Origin: Aureimonas frigidaquae
GTDB taxonomy: Bacteria > Pseudomonadota > Alphaproteobacteria > Rhizobiales > Rhizobiaceae
Assembly: GCF_001463905.1 (NCBI RefSeq)
Contig: NZ_BBWR01000008.1
Coordinates: 310,001 to 374,000 of the forward strand
DNA length: 64,000 bases
Direction of reading: 5' to 3'
The position numbers and the translations under genes were made by a program. The notes under the pieces are model-generated. The model saw nothing but the letters and a program-made list of their open reading frames with translations. It had not been told where the DNA came from and searched no databases. Shown here piece by piece: positions 26,800-36,747 of the stretch (positions are counted from its first letter, which is position 1; each line of letters begins with the position of its first letter).

Positions 26800-27722
26800 C
26801 TGGGCGCTCTCCTCAACGATTGCAGGCGCCAGCGCTGGTGTGGATCGGACGCCACGCGCGCCCAACTTGCGACGATGTTGAGCGAAAGCGTCGTCAGCAT
26901 GATCATCAGTCCTGGCCAAAAGGCGATCCACCACGCCGTCTGGAGGTAGCCGCGTCCCGTGGCGACCATGGCGCCCCAAGTGAAGGCCGGCGGCTGAATA
27001 CCGAGGCCGAGGAAGCTCAGCGCTGATTCCGCCAGTATTACCGCGGCGAAATCAATCGCACCGATCGTTACAAGCGTCGGTATCGTGAGCGGGGCAATGT
27101 GACGAAACAGGATCCGTCCGTGACCTGCCCCCATCGACCGTGCAGCCTGCACGAACATGCGCTCGCGCAGTTCCAGCACCTCTGCCCGCGTGGTGCGTAG
27201 ATAGATAGGCACCCGCGTAATGGCCAGCACGATGATCAGGTTGGTAACGCTCGGGCCCAATAGATAGAGGACGATCAGGGCCAGCAACAGTGATGGGAAG
27301 CTCATGATGACGTCGGCGAGGCGCATGATACCCTGCGCGAACCAGCGTCGCGAGTAGCCTGCCACGAGGCCAAGGCAGCCGCCTATCAGCATGGAGCCGA
27401 GCACAGCCGCTGCCGCGATGCCGAGTGTCGTGCCGGCGCCGACGAGAAGGCGCGCGAGCATCGGTCGGCCGAGCGTGTCGGCCCCTAGTATATAAAGCCA
27501 GCCTGCATCGAGCGTGAATGGCGCCAGATTGCGCTGGCGCAGGCCCGGGCGCGTGGCTGCGGCATCAAGGAGGAAGGGCGACAGGACGGCAGCCGCTGCC
27601 AGAACGAAGAGGAACAGGACAGCAGCAAGGGCCAGCTTGTCGCGCCGGAGCCAGGCTGTCCAGTTGCCGAGCTGCGACCTACGGGGAGCTGTCGTTGCTA
27701 CGGGGGGTGCGATCTCGCTCAT
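26796..27722 (-). CDS. peptide-type ABC transporter permease (DppC-like)
   Basis: A 308-residue inner-membrane permease with about six hydrophobic segments. The first segment is LALAAVLFLFVLAAAAVLSPF, followed by the DppC-type LGADTLGRPMLARLLVGAGTTLGIA. The EAA-like ATPase-contact region lies near AEVLELRERMFVQAARSMGAGHGRILFRHIAP. The start at 27722 (MSEIAPPV) is 4 bases past the stop of the preceding permease; an ATG 12 codons upstream is possible. Confidence 0.85.
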   Translation of the reverse strand: MSEIAPPVATTAPRRSQLGNWTAWLRRDKLALAAVLFLFVLAAAAVLSPFLLDAAATRPGLRQRNLAPFTLDAGWLYILGADTLGRPMLARLLVGAGTTLGIAAAAVLGSMLIGGCLGLVAGYSRRWFAQGIMRLADVIMSFPSLLLALIVLYLLGPSVTNLIIVLAITRVPIYLRTTRAEVLELRERMFVQAARSMGAGHGRILFRHIAPLTIPTLVTIGAIDFAAVILAESALSFLGLGIQPPAFTWGAMVATGRGYLQTAWWIAFWPGLMIMLTTLSLNIVASWARVASDPHQRWRLQSLRRAPR

Positions 27723-27726
27723 AGTA

Positions 27727-28641
27727 TCAGTACCGGATACGAGGATCGAGCGCGGCATAAGCGAGGTCGATCAGGATGTTCAGCAGGAAGATCGCGCAGG
27801 CGGTAACAAGGATCGTACTTTGCACCACCGCGAAGTCCCGCTGGACGATGGAATCGATCATCAGCTTGCCGATGCCGGGCCAACCGAAAATCGTCTCCAC
27901 GACCACGGCCCCGTTGACCAGGCTGGCGGCAAGGTCTCCGGCTACGGTAATTACCGGGAGCATCGAGTTGCGCAGGCCATGCCGCAGGAGGATCGAACGC
28001 GGCGGGAGCCCCTTGGCCTTCGCGGTCTTCACGTGCGGCTGGGCGAGGACGCCGATCATCGTTCCGCGGACCACTTGGACAAGCAGTCCGAAGGGGCGGA
28101 GCGTCAGGACTGACACCGGAAGGATCCAATAAGCAATGCCGCCGGTTCCCGACGTCGGCAGTAGCCCCAGGCCAACCGAGAAGATCAGGACGCCGACAAT
28201 CGCAACCCAGAAGTCCGGTGCGCTGGCGCCCGCGAGGGAAAGAAAACTCGACAGGCGGTCGAACCAGCCGCCGGGTCTTGCTGCCGCAAGCGCCCCGACG
28301 GCGATCGCAAGTGAAAACGATAGGAGAATGGCGACGGCGGCCAGTTGAAGCGTGCGTGGGAAGGCTTCCAGCGCCACTTCCATCGCCGGTCGGTTCTGTC
28401 GCAGCGACATGCCGAAATCGAGGTGCAGGAGGTCACGCAGATAGGTCAGGAACTGAAGGACGACCGGACGGTCGAAGCCGTTCAGCCGGTTGAACTCCTG
28501 CCGTGCCTCCTGGGACGAGTCCAGGGGAAGAAAAAGGGCAGCCGGGTCCCCGGTCAGGCGCGTCAGCACGAAGACGATGACCAGGAGTCCAAGGATGGAG
28601 ACCGCGCTGTTCAACGCGCGCTTGCCAATGAAGCCGAGCAT
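27727..28641 (-). CDS. peptide-type ABC transporter permease (DppB-like)
   Basis: A 304-residue permease starting MLGFIGKRALNSAVSILGLLVIVFVLTRLTGDPA, the usual DppB opening. DFGMSLRQNRPAMEVALEAFPRTLQLA and VKTAKAKGLPPRSILLRHGLRNSMLPVITVAG are the family cytoplasmic loops, and VVETIFGWPGIGKLMIDSIVQRD closes the transmembrane part. It pairs with the DppC-like protein encoded immediately downstream. Confidence 0.88.
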   Translation of the reverse strand: MLGFIGKRALNSAVSILGLLVIVFVLTRLTGDPAALFLPLDSSQEARQEFNRLNGFDRPVVLQFLTYLRDLLHLDFGMSLRQNRPAMEVALEAFPRTLQLAAVAILLSFSLAIAVGALAAARPGGWFDRLSSFLSLAGASAPDFWVAIVGVLIFSVGLGLLPTSGTGGIAYWILPVSVLTLRPFGLLVQVVRGTMIGVLAQPHVKTAKAKGLPPRSILLRHGLRNSMLPVITVAGDLAASLVNGAVVVETIFGWPGIGKLMIDSIVQRDFAVVQSTILVTACAIFLLNILIDLAYAALDPRIRY

Positions 28642-28710
28642 GGGGATCGATGTCCGTCGGGAAATGCGAGGGCCTGCCGGAGGGCGAATAGCCCTCCGGA
28701 GCGCGCCCTG

Positions 28711-30219
28711 CTATTTGAAGCGGATCTGCGAAAGGGGGATTTCGCTGTTGGTGGCTAAGCTGGGGCGCCAGTCGATGCGCGGCCCAACGGCGGTGTAGCC
28801 GATCATGTGGAACATGGGCACGTCAGCGGCGATATCGTCATGGACCTTCCCGAAGACCTCGCGGAACTTGCGGCTCCGCTCTTCCCCGGTCTCGGCCAGC
28901 GCAGTGTCGATCTCGGTGTCCAAAGCCGGATCGTTCAGCGTCGAGTAGCTGCCGGACGAGCGGTATAGCAAAGGTACCGTAAAGGCGGCGTCGCCCTTGT
29001 TGTTGTCGTGCTGGATCTGAAGAAGCGTCGGGCCACGCTCGGCCGGGAACGGCTTTTGCAGGTAGCGGGTCCAGTCCGCGACGTCGAGCATTGTCAGTTT
29101 CACGTTCAGGCCGGCATCGTTCCACATGGCCATCATGGCTTCCATGGCTTCCGTGCCGTTGGGATAAATCCCGTTTCGGCCGATGAGATTGATCTCTGTA
29201 TCGACAGGCACGCCCGCGGAACGGGCTTCTTCGATCAACTCTGCTGCTGCGTCCGGATCGAAGGTCCAGGGCTTCAGGCCCTCGTCATGGCCGTTGATTC
29301 CCGGCGGCACCATCTGCGCAGCGCGCAAGGCTTTGTCGCCGAAGAGGCTGGCCATGCCTTCCCAGTCGATCGCCAGGTTCAGCGCCTTGCGGACGCGCGC
29401 GTCGTCGAGTGGGGGATAGTCCATGTCGATGCGCACTGCGGTCGTCTCCGAATTCAGGTAGGAGAAGTCGCGGCTGGGATCGGTCGCGTCCTGCAACGCG
29501 ATCGTAGGCGTCAGGTCGGCTTCACCAGTCTGGATCATCGCGATCCGCAGGGAAGACTCGCCCCGCCAGACGTAGGTCGCCTTGGCGACCGCCGGCTCTT
29601 CGCCCCAGTAATCGCCGAAACGCTCGAGGACGATACGTTCGGGCGTAGCCTGGGCCAGCGTGTACGGCCCGGTGCCGATCGGGGCATTGGTTGCCTGCGT
29701 CGCCGAAGTCTTGGGCGAGACGATCATCGCTACACTGATCAAGGTCGGCAGGATCGGCTGCGGCTGGGTCGACGTCACATCGATGGTGGTGGGATCGATC
29801 ACCTCAACGGTGATCGTGTCATTACCGAACTTCGCCAGGTTGTTACACGTGAAGGCCTTGCTCGTCATCCGGTCGATGGAAAACTTGACCGCTTCGGCAT
29901 CGAAGGCTTCGCCGTCCTGGAACTTGACCCCTTCGCGGAGCTTGAACCGCCACGTTAACGGTTCGACCTGGCTCCATTCGGTCGCCAGCTTGGCGTCGAC
30001 CGAGCCGTCCGCCGGATCGACGACGGTCAGCGATTCCGTGATATTCTGGCTAAGCACCTGCCCGACATCGGTAAGGATCGAGCCGCAAGGTTCGAGATTA
30101 CTGGGCTGCTCCGGCAGAACAATCGTTATCTCGTCGGTGGGTGCTTGCGCAAAAGCGGGCTGAACAACGGCGCCGGCGAGCGCCGCAAACGCCATTCTGA
30201 CTATCGCGTTCGTTCTCAT
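28711..30219 (-). CDS. peptide-type ABC transporter substrate-binding protein (SBP_bac_5)
   Basis: A 502-residue periplasmic binding protein with signal peptide MRTNAIVRMAFAALAGAVVQPAFA. The mature chain shows the SBP_bac_5 pattern: VLPEQPSNLEPCGS, LATEWSQVEPLTWRFKLREGVKFQDGEAFDAEAVKFSIDRM and DARVRKALNLAIDWEGMASLFG. Proteins of this class carry peptides but also opines, sugars and oligosaccharides. Linkage to kdgD and a FadR-type regulator makes a sugar-acid or uronate-derived ligand plausible here, but this is inference. Confidence 0.85.
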   Translation of the reverse strand: MRTNAIVRMAFAALAGAVVQPAFAQAPTDEITIVLPEQPSNLEPCGSILTDVGQVLSQNITESLTVVDPADGSVDAKLATEWSQVEPLTWRFKLREGVKFQDGEAFDAEAVKFSIDRMTSKAFTCNNLAKFGNDTITVEVIDPTTIDVTSTQPQPILPTLISVAMIVSPKTSATQATNAPIGTGPYTLAQATPERIVLERFGDYWGEEPAVAKATYVWRGESSLRIAMIQTGEADLTPTIALQDATDPSRDFSYLNSETTAVRIDMDYPPLDDARVRKALNLAIDWEGMASLFGDKALRAAQMVPPGINGHDEGLKPWTFDPDAAAELIEEARSAGVPVDTEINLIGRNGIYPNGTEAMEAMMAMWNDAGLNVKLTMLDVADWTRYLQKPFPAERGPTLLQIQHDNNKGDAAFTVPLLYRSSGSYSTLNDPALDTEIDTALAETGEERSRKFREVFGKVHDDIAADVPMFHMIGYTAVGPRIDWRPSLATNSEIPLSQIRFK

Positions 30220-30286
30220 GGTGATCCTCCCATTCGTTTCGTCGGTTCCGGACAGCCGACGCCTCCCGCGTCGGCTCGTCCTTGGT

Positions 30287-31213
<927 letters not shown>

Positions 31214-31218
31214 CTAAC

Positions 31219-31235
31219 CAGTCATATGATGACTG
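31219..31235. promoter_or_regulatory. palindromic operator before kdgD
   Basis: CAGTCATATGATGACTG is an inverted repeat with 7-bp arms and a 3-bp centre. It lies in the 41-bp gap between the FadR-type regulator stop and the kdgD start. It is a likely site for that regulator. Confidence 0.55.
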
Positions 31236-31245
31236 TATGCGGGCG

Positions 31246-32004
31246 TCAACTGGTTCTGTCGATGGTCCGGGCTCGTGTGAGCGCACGATACCGCTTTATC
31301 CCGCCTTGGAGGTGGCGACGCATGGCCTCCCGCGCGGCCTCCGGGTCGCGCTGGGAAATGGCGTCGGCGACAGCCTCGTGCTCCTCCATGATCAGGCGGT
31401 CGCGGTTCGGTAGGGGGTCGATGCCCCCCATGACCGTCCGGAACTTCACGCGTGGGATGATCCGCTTTCCGATGTGCTCCAGGAAGCTCTGGAAGCGCGT
31501 GTTGTTCGTTGCCTTGGCAACGGCCATGTGAAAGGCAAAATCGGCTTCGTCAGTCGGCTCCCCGCGCTCTACCAGGGTGCGGAACTCGTCGACAAGAGAC
31601 AGGATCTCCGCTTCCTGGGCGGGCGACGCGCGCAGGGCTGAAAGCCCGGCTGCCTCTACCTCTACACCGATGCGCAGTTCCAGTTCCTCGATAATGTCCG
31701 AGATTTTATCGGTTGCCTGCCGGAACAGCTCCAGTTCGGCGTTTGGGCGCTTCGGCCCGATCACGAAAACGCCGACACCGTGACGCGAGTCGACAAGACC
31801 GTCGGCGCGAAGGGCCGCGATCGCTTCGCGGATAACGGTTCGACTGTATCCGAAACGGGACACCAGGACTGGTTCGGTAGGCAATTGATCGCCGGGGGCA
31901 TAATCGCCGTCGACGATGTTCTGTCGTAAGGTGTCAATGACGATCTCCCGCAGGGGACGTCCCTGGGATACGGTAGGTCTGCGAGCCAAATCAACCTCTG
32001 CCAA
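31246..32004 (-). CDS. FadR-family (GntR/FCD) transcriptional regulator
   Basis: A 252-residue regulator. The winged helix includes PTEPVLVSRFGYSRTVIREAIAALRADGLVDSRHGVGVFV (about 42-81). The C-terminal FCD domain has DFAFHMAVAKATNN and EEHEAVADAISQRDPEAAREAMRRHL, with the His residues that bind metal in this class. It is encoded directly upstream of kdgD on the same strand, and the palindrome in the gap suggests that it controls kdgD and the transporter in response to a sugar acid. Ligand inferred only. Confidence 0.85.
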   Translation of the reverse strand: MAEVDLARRPTVSQGRPLREIVIDTLRQNIVDGDYAPGDQLPTEPVLVSRFGYSRTVIREAIAALRADGLVDSRHGVGVFVIGPKRPNAELELFRQATDKISDIIEELELRIGVEVEAAGLSALRASPAQEAEILSLVDEFRTLVERGEPTDEADFAFHMAVAKATNNTRFQSFLEHIGKRIIPRVKFRTVMGGIDPLPNRDRLIMEEHEAVADAISQRDPEAAREAMRRHLQGGIKRYRALTRARTIDRTS

Positions 32005-32267
32005 TTTACAGCGTCTCGGGCGAGAGCCACTGCATGATCCGAAGAGTCATCGTATGACATAGGGATCAATTTGTCGAATGCTGCCGGCTTGGTGCTTAAG
32101 CAGGCTAACGGAACCCTCCAACCTTGCATCACGGACATCATCGGTTCGCCTGGGCAACTAAGCGAATGCGTTGCGCACCGGAATACGTCAGCTGACTGGA
32201 AGTGAACGCGCGATCTGCCGCAGGCAATGGGGGCGACACCGCAGATCGATCGCACCATCTTACGGTC

Positions 32268-32630
32268 ATGACGAAACTGACGGTCTGGCACGATGGCTCG
32301 TGCCCATTGTGTCGACGGGAGATTGCGCTGATGCGCTGGCTTGATCGGCGAGGCGCGATCCGCTTCATCGATGCTGCCCAGGCCGAAGTGGCATCCTGTC
32401 CGCGTAGCCGAGCGGAACTGCTTGAACGCTTTCACGCGATGGAGAACGGGCGCGTGGTTAGTGGTGCCGAAGCCTTTGCCGCAATGTGGCGCGCAATTCC
32501 GCTTCTGCGTCCGCTTGGGCGAGCGTGTCAGGCACCGCTCGCACTTTTCGTCCTGGAACGGTTTTACCGCGCCTTTCTGCGGGTGCGCCCTGCGCTTCAG
32601 AGCATTGCTAGCCGGTTGGAGCATCGATGA
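32268..32630 (+). CDS. DCC-family (DUF393) thiol-disulfide oxidoreductase-like protein
   Basis: A 120-residue protein opening MTKLTVWHDGSCPLCRREIALMRWLDRRG. The DGxCPLC motif is the DCC-family signature and provides a C-x2-C pair; the family is predicted to have a thioredoxin-like fold. SGAEAFAAMWRAIPLLRPLGR follows, as expected. Activity has not been shown for most members. It is followed after 22 bp by an ABC1-kinase gene, so the two may be co-expressed. Start at 32268 begins the conserved block. Confidence 0.8.
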   Translation: MTKLTVWHDGSCPLCRREIALMRWLDRRGAIRFIDAAQAEVASCPRSRAELLERFHAMENGRVVSGAEAFAAMWRAIPLLRPLGRACQAPLALFVLERFYRAFLRVRPALQSIASRLEHR

Positions 32631-32652
32631 GAACGAGCAGGGCGATATCGGC

Positions 32653-33996
32653 ATGAGTAGCAAAGGCGACATGCCAAAAGGGCGTTCGGTGCCAAGTGGG
32701 CGCTTGTCGAGGTTTGGGCAGTTCGGGCGATTGGCCGGCGGCCTGGCGGGCGGGATGCTTGCCGAAGGAGCCCGGCGCCTGGCGGATGGACAGCGTCCGC
32801 GATTGCCGGACATGTTAATGACGCCCGGCAATCTCGTGCGGGTCGCCGATCGCCTGTCTCACCTGCGCGGGGCGGCAATGAAGCTGGGCCAGATGATGTC
32901 GCTGGATGCCGGCGATGCTCTGCCTGCGGAACTCTCGCAGATCATGGCGCGCCTTCGAGCCGACGCCGATCCCATGCCGCCCGTTCAGCTCCAACGCGTA
33001 CTCACGGCGGAATGGGGACACGAATGGCGTTTGCGATTTCAGCGTTTCGATGACAAGCCGATCGCCGCCGCGTCCATTGGTCAGGTCCACCGCGCCGTAG
33101 CAAGCGACGGACGTGAGCTGGCAGTCAAAATTCAGTATCCTGGCGTGCGAGCCAGCATCGATGCCGATGTCGACAATGTCGCTGCGCTCCTGCGTCTGTC
33201 CGGTCTGCTGCCGCGAGAGCTCAGCATCGCTCCGCTTCTTGCGGAGGCCAAGGCACAGCTTCACGAAGAGACCGACTACAGGCGCGAGGGCGCGCAGATG
33301 GAGGCTTACCGCGGCTTACTCGCCGGAAAGGGAGGGTACGTCGTACCGACGCTCGCTGCGGACTTCACCACCGAGAACGTTCTCACGATGACGTTTGTCG
33401 ACGGTGTGCCGATCGAGGATATGGTTAGCGCATCGCAGACCGAGCGCGATCGCATTGCATCACTTCTTGTCTCATTGGTTCTCGACGAGCTTTTCGAGTT
33501 CGGCGTGATGCAGACCGACCCGAACTTCGCTAACTTCCGCTATCAACCTGAAAGCAGGCGAATTGTCCTCCTGGACTTTGGAGCGACTCGGCCAGTCCCG
33601 GCCGCCACTGCGGATGGATATCGCACGCTTTTGTACAGTGGTATCTCAGGAGACGGCGAAGCGGTTAAGAGAGCCGCCATTGCGGCTGGGTTCGTTGGGA
33701 AGGAAGCGGCAAGGCGACACGAAGCGCTGATCGAACGCATGATCGAAATAATCGTCGCCGAGACTGCTCGGGAGGGGCCGTTCGACTTTGCGGATCGCAA
33801 CTTCCTTTCGATCGTCCGAGAACAAGCACTGCGCGTAGCGCAGGACAGCGAGGCGTGGCACGTTCCCCCAACCGACACGCTGTTTGTCCAGCGGAAGATC
33901 AGCGGTATGGCCCTCCTGGCAGCGCGCCTTCGAGCCAAGGTCGACGTTCGATCGATGGTAGTTGCACGCATTGGTACGGAGACGACTGCAATTTGA
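32653..33996 (+). CDS. ABC1/UbiB-family atypical kinase
   Basis: A 447-residue protein of the ABC1 (UbiB/AarF/COQ8) family. It has the KxGQ-type motif MKLGQMMS, the Ala-rich loop AAASIGQVHRA that replaces the usual glycine-rich loop, the lysine in LAVKIQYPG, TMTFVDGVPIED, and the catalytic region MQTDPNFANF with LLDFGAT as the metal-binding Asp. UbiB relatives support ubiquinone synthesis or lipid homeostasis; this one lacks ubi neighbours, so its role is open. The ATG at 32653 is chosen because the frame further upstream runs through the DCC gene. Confidence 0.85.
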   Translation: MSSKGDMPKGRSVPSGRLSRFGQFGRLAGGLAGGMLAEGARRLADGQRPRLPDMLMTPGNLVRVADRLSHLRGAAMKLGQMMSLDAGDALPAELSQIMARLRADADPMPPVQLQRVLTAEWGHEWRLRFQRFDDKPIAAASIGQVHRAVASDGRELAVKIQYPGVRASIDADVDNVAALLRLSGLLPRELSIAPLLAEAKAQLHEETDYRREGAQMEAYRGLLAGKGGYVVPTLAADFTTENVLTMTFVDGVPIEDMVSASQTERDRIASLLVSLVLDELFEFGVMQTDPNFANFRYQPESRRIVLLDFGATRPVPAATADGYRTLLYSGISGDGEAVKRAAIAAGFVGKEAARRHEALIERMIEIIVAETAREGPFDFADRNFLSIVREQALRVAQDSEAWHVPPTDTLFVQRKISGMALLAARLRAKVDVRSMVVARIGTETTAI

Positions 33997-34289
33997 GCGC
34001 TGCCGCTGAACGACAGGGCAGTAATCGCTCGGGAGTGGTGTAACGCATACACTGACACCCGAGCTTGAGGCTCGACATTACTTTTCTACGCTGAAAGCCG
34101 ACCCAAGACGGCTGTTCAAAAGAAAAAGATAGATAGCAGAATCCTCGGCCAAGCGAGGAAGGCTCTGACGGAGTACCTACCCACCGTTTGAAACGCAGGA
34201 CAGCCGCCAGGCCGTATAGCGTGGGTTCAATGAACCTACTGGTAACTTCGTAGTCGAAGTGCCAAACCCTTACGTAGCAGGGGATCGAA

Positions 34290-34364
<75 letters not shown>

Positions 34365-34446
34365 ATTCGATGGAGCGGCATAGACCATACGCCTTGGATT
34401 CGGTCAAGTGATTCCAAGCGCCGATCCTGGCCGCTGCGCAAAAAAT

Positions 34447-34812
34447 TCAGGCCGCGTCCTGGAGGATCTTTCCGACCTCTTCGACCAGCTCGCGCAGGTG
34501 GAAGGGCTTGGACAGGATCTTGGCGTCCTTGGGTGCCTTGGAATCGGGATTCAGGGCGACGGCGGCGAAGCCGGTGATGAACATGACCTTCAGGTCCGGG
34601 TCGAGTTCGGTCGCCCTGCGGGCCAGTTCGATCCCGTCCATTTCCGGCATGACGATATCCGTCAGGAGCAGCGAGAAGGGCTCCTCGCGCAGGCGCTCAT
34701 AGGCGCTCGCGCCATTGTCGTAGGACGTGACCTCGTAGCCGGCTTTCTCGAGCGCCTTGGCCAGGAAACGCCGCATGTCGTTGTCGTCTTCGGCCAGCAA
34801 AATCTTCGACAT
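34447..34812 (-). CDS. cpdR: response regulator CpdR
   Basis: A 121-residue single-domain receiver with the acid pair Glu8-Asp9-Asp10, the phosphorylated Asp52 (LLLTDIVMPEMDG), Thr in MFITGFAAV and Lys in LSKPFH. GFAAVALNPDSKAPKDAKILSKPFHLRELV is the CpdR pattern. In Caulobacter, unphosphorylated CpdR directs ClpXP to cell-cycle substrates, and CpdR is itself degraded through a C-terminal Ala-Ala; this protein also ends in Ala-Ala. It diverges from an N-formylglutamate amidohydrolase gene, a neighbourhood I know from other Rhizobiales. Confidence 0.92.
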   Translation of the reverse strand: MSKILLAEDDNDMRRFLAKALEKAGYEVTSYDNGASAYERLREEPFSLLLTDIVMPEMDGIELARRATELDPDLKVMFITGFAAVALNPDSKAPKDAKILSKPFHLRELVEEVGKILQDAA

Positions 34813-34982
34813 CGTTCCAATCCGTTGCGCCGGCCCGGTGCCGGCAAGTCGATCTTCATTCCATCAGGATATCGCATCCGGAGGCAGGTGGGACAGCCCT
34901 CAAGCGCGAAGGGGTGGATTGCCTACGCCGCGCACGCCACATTAGATAAGGCAGGCAGCTTGCCTAAAACCAGTGGACACGC

Positions 34983-35894
34983 ATGACTGATCCGGGAAAC
35001 GACGTGCCGATCTTCGAAACCACCGCCGGGCCGTGCCCGGCTTTCGAAGTGTTCGCGCCCGCCGAGCAGACCTTGCCCATTGTCTTCTGCTCGCCGCACA
35101 GCGGCCGGGCCTACCCAGCGGCCTTCATCGCCGCCTCTCGCCTGAAAGGCGATGCGGTGCGGCGTTCGGAGGATCTGTTCGTCGACCGGCTCTTCGATTT
35201 CGTGCCGCAACTCGGGGCGCCGCTGATCGTCGCGCGCTTTCCGCGCGCCTATCTGGACCTCAACCGCGAGCCCTTCGAACTCGATCCCGCCATGTTCGAG
35301 GGCGAGCTTCCACCGCACATCAATGCAGCCTCGGCCCGGGTGGCCGGCGGGCTCGGCACGATCCCGCGCATCGTGGCCGAGCGCCAGGAAATCTATCGCG
35401 GGCGGCTCTCCGCGCGTGAGGCACTGGCGCGCATCGAGACGATCTACTTCCCGTTCCATGCCTACCTGCGCCGCATTCTGGATGAAACGCGCGCCCGATT
35501 CGGCTTCGCCATCCTGATCGATTGCCATTCCATGCCGTCTTCGGTCCGGCCCATGCCGGGCAATCGACGCCCCGACATGGTGCTCGGCGACAGGTTCGGC
35601 ACCAGCGCGGCGCCACGCTTCATGTCCTGCGCCGTCATGGAGCTGAAGGCGCTCGGATACGATGTCGTGCGCAACAAGCCTTATGCCGGCGGCTTCATCA
35701 CCGAACATTACGGACGGCCGCACGACAATGTGCACGCCATCCAGATCGAGATCAGCCGCGCGCTCTACGCCGACGAGGCGCAGTTCACGCCGTCCGCCAA
35801 CTTTCAGTCCCTGCGGGCGAATCTCGCTCAGTTCGTCCATGGCTTCTCCATGGATGTCGCGGCCGACATGGGCCGGCCCGCGGCCGCCGAATAG
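34983..35894 (+). CDS. N-formylglutamate amidohydrolase family protein
   Basis: A 303-residue hydrolase. It has FCSPHSGRAYP, RFPRAYLDLNREPFELDP, ILIDCHSMPS and NKPYAGGFITEHYGRP, the metal- and substrate-binding blocks of this family. The HutG-type reaction is removal of formate from N-formyl-L-glutamate at the end of one histidine-degradation route. No other hut gene lies in the window, so the physiological substrate is not assured. The gene diverges from cpdR and is followed by hisN after about 60 bp. Confidence 0.85.
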   Translation: MTDPGNDVPIFETTAGPCPAFEVFAPAEQTLPIVFCSPHSGRAYPAAFIAASRLKGDAVRRSEDLFVDRLFDFVPQLGAPLIVARFPRAYLDLNREPFELDPAMFEGELPPHINAASARVAGGLGTIPRIVAERQEIYRGRLSAREALARIETIYFPFHAYLRRILDETRARFGFAILIDCHSMPSSVRPMPGNRRPDMVLGDRFGTSAAPRFMSCAVMELKALGYDVVRNKPYAGGFITEHYGRPHDNVHAIQIEISRALYADEAQFTPSANFQSLRANLAQFVHGFSMDVAADMGRPAAAE

Positions 35895-35957
35895 GCGCCC
35901 GGGCAGACAGCTTTCCTTCAAAACGCGCCAACGGCGCACCGATCGCGAGTGACCGAT

Positions 35958-36734
35958 ATGACCACCATGCCCGACCGCGACTTCCTGTTCCGGCTCGCCG
36001 ATGCCGCGGCCGGCCAGACCTTGCCCCGTTTCCGGCAGGGCGGCAGCGTCGACAACAAATTGTCCGGCGCCTTCGATCCCGTGACGGAGGCCGACCGGGA
36101 GGCCGAGCGCGCCATCGTCACGCTAATCGCCGATGCCTTTCCCGACCACGCCATTTTGGGCGAGGAGTTCGGCCGGCGCGGGACGGGGCCTGCGCTCTGG
36201 GTCATCGACCCGATCGACGGGACGCGGGCCTTCATCAGCGGCGTTCCCGTCTGGGGCACGTTGATCGGCCTGTGCGTCGACGGGCGGGCGCGTACCGGCA
36301 TCATGAGCCAGCCCTTTACGGGCGAGCGCTTCTGGACCATCGGGGACGGCAGCTTCATGGACGGTCCGGCCGGCACGGTCCCGTTGCATGTGCGGAATGT
36401 CGGCGCGCTTGCCGATGCAACGCTGATGACGACCGACCCGCGCATGTTCCGCGGCGCCGCGGGCGAGCGCTTCGAAGCGCTCGAGGCGGCGGTGCGCCTG
36501 CGGCGCTACGGGCTGGACTGCTATGCCTTTGCCATGCTGGCCGCCGGTCACGTGGACCTGTGCGTGGAGACGGGGCTGCAGCCCTATGACATCGTGGCGC
36601 TGATCCCCATCATCGAGAATGCCGGCGGGGTGGTGACGACATTCGATGGCGGGCGTGCCGAAGACGGCGGCGATGTGATCGCCGCCGCGACGCCGGCCCT
36701 GCACGAGGCGGCGATGCGCATTCTGAACGGCTAG
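35958..36734 (+). CDS. hisN: histidinol-phosphatase, inositol-monophosphatase type
   Basis: A 258-residue protein of the IMPase superfamily. Metal-binding blocks are PVTEADREAE, ILGEEFG and WVIDPIDGTRAFISGVPVWGTLIGL; the last is diagnostic of HisN rather than SuhB. RRYGLDCYAFAMLAAGHVDLCVE and PYDIVALIPIIENAGG complete the fold. It removes phosphate from L-histidinol phosphate in histidine synthesis. The start is set at the ATG at 35958; a GTG at 35949 in the same frame is also possible. It converges with the alpha/beta hydrolase gene across 13 bp. Confidence 0.88.
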   Translation: MTTMPDRDFLFRLADAAAGQTLPRFRQGGSVDNKLSGAFDPVTEADREAERAIVTLIADAFPDHAILGEEFGRRGTGPALWVIDPIDGTRAFISGVPVWGTLIGLCVDGRARTGIMSQPFTGERFWTIGDGSFMDGPAGTVPLHVRNVGALADATLMTTDPRMFRGAAGERFEALEAAVRLRRYGLDCYAFAMLAAGHVDLCVETGLQPYDIVALIPIIENAGGVVTTFDGGRAEDGGDVIAAATPALHEAAMRILNG

Positions 36735-36747
36735 GCCCGCGCCTTCT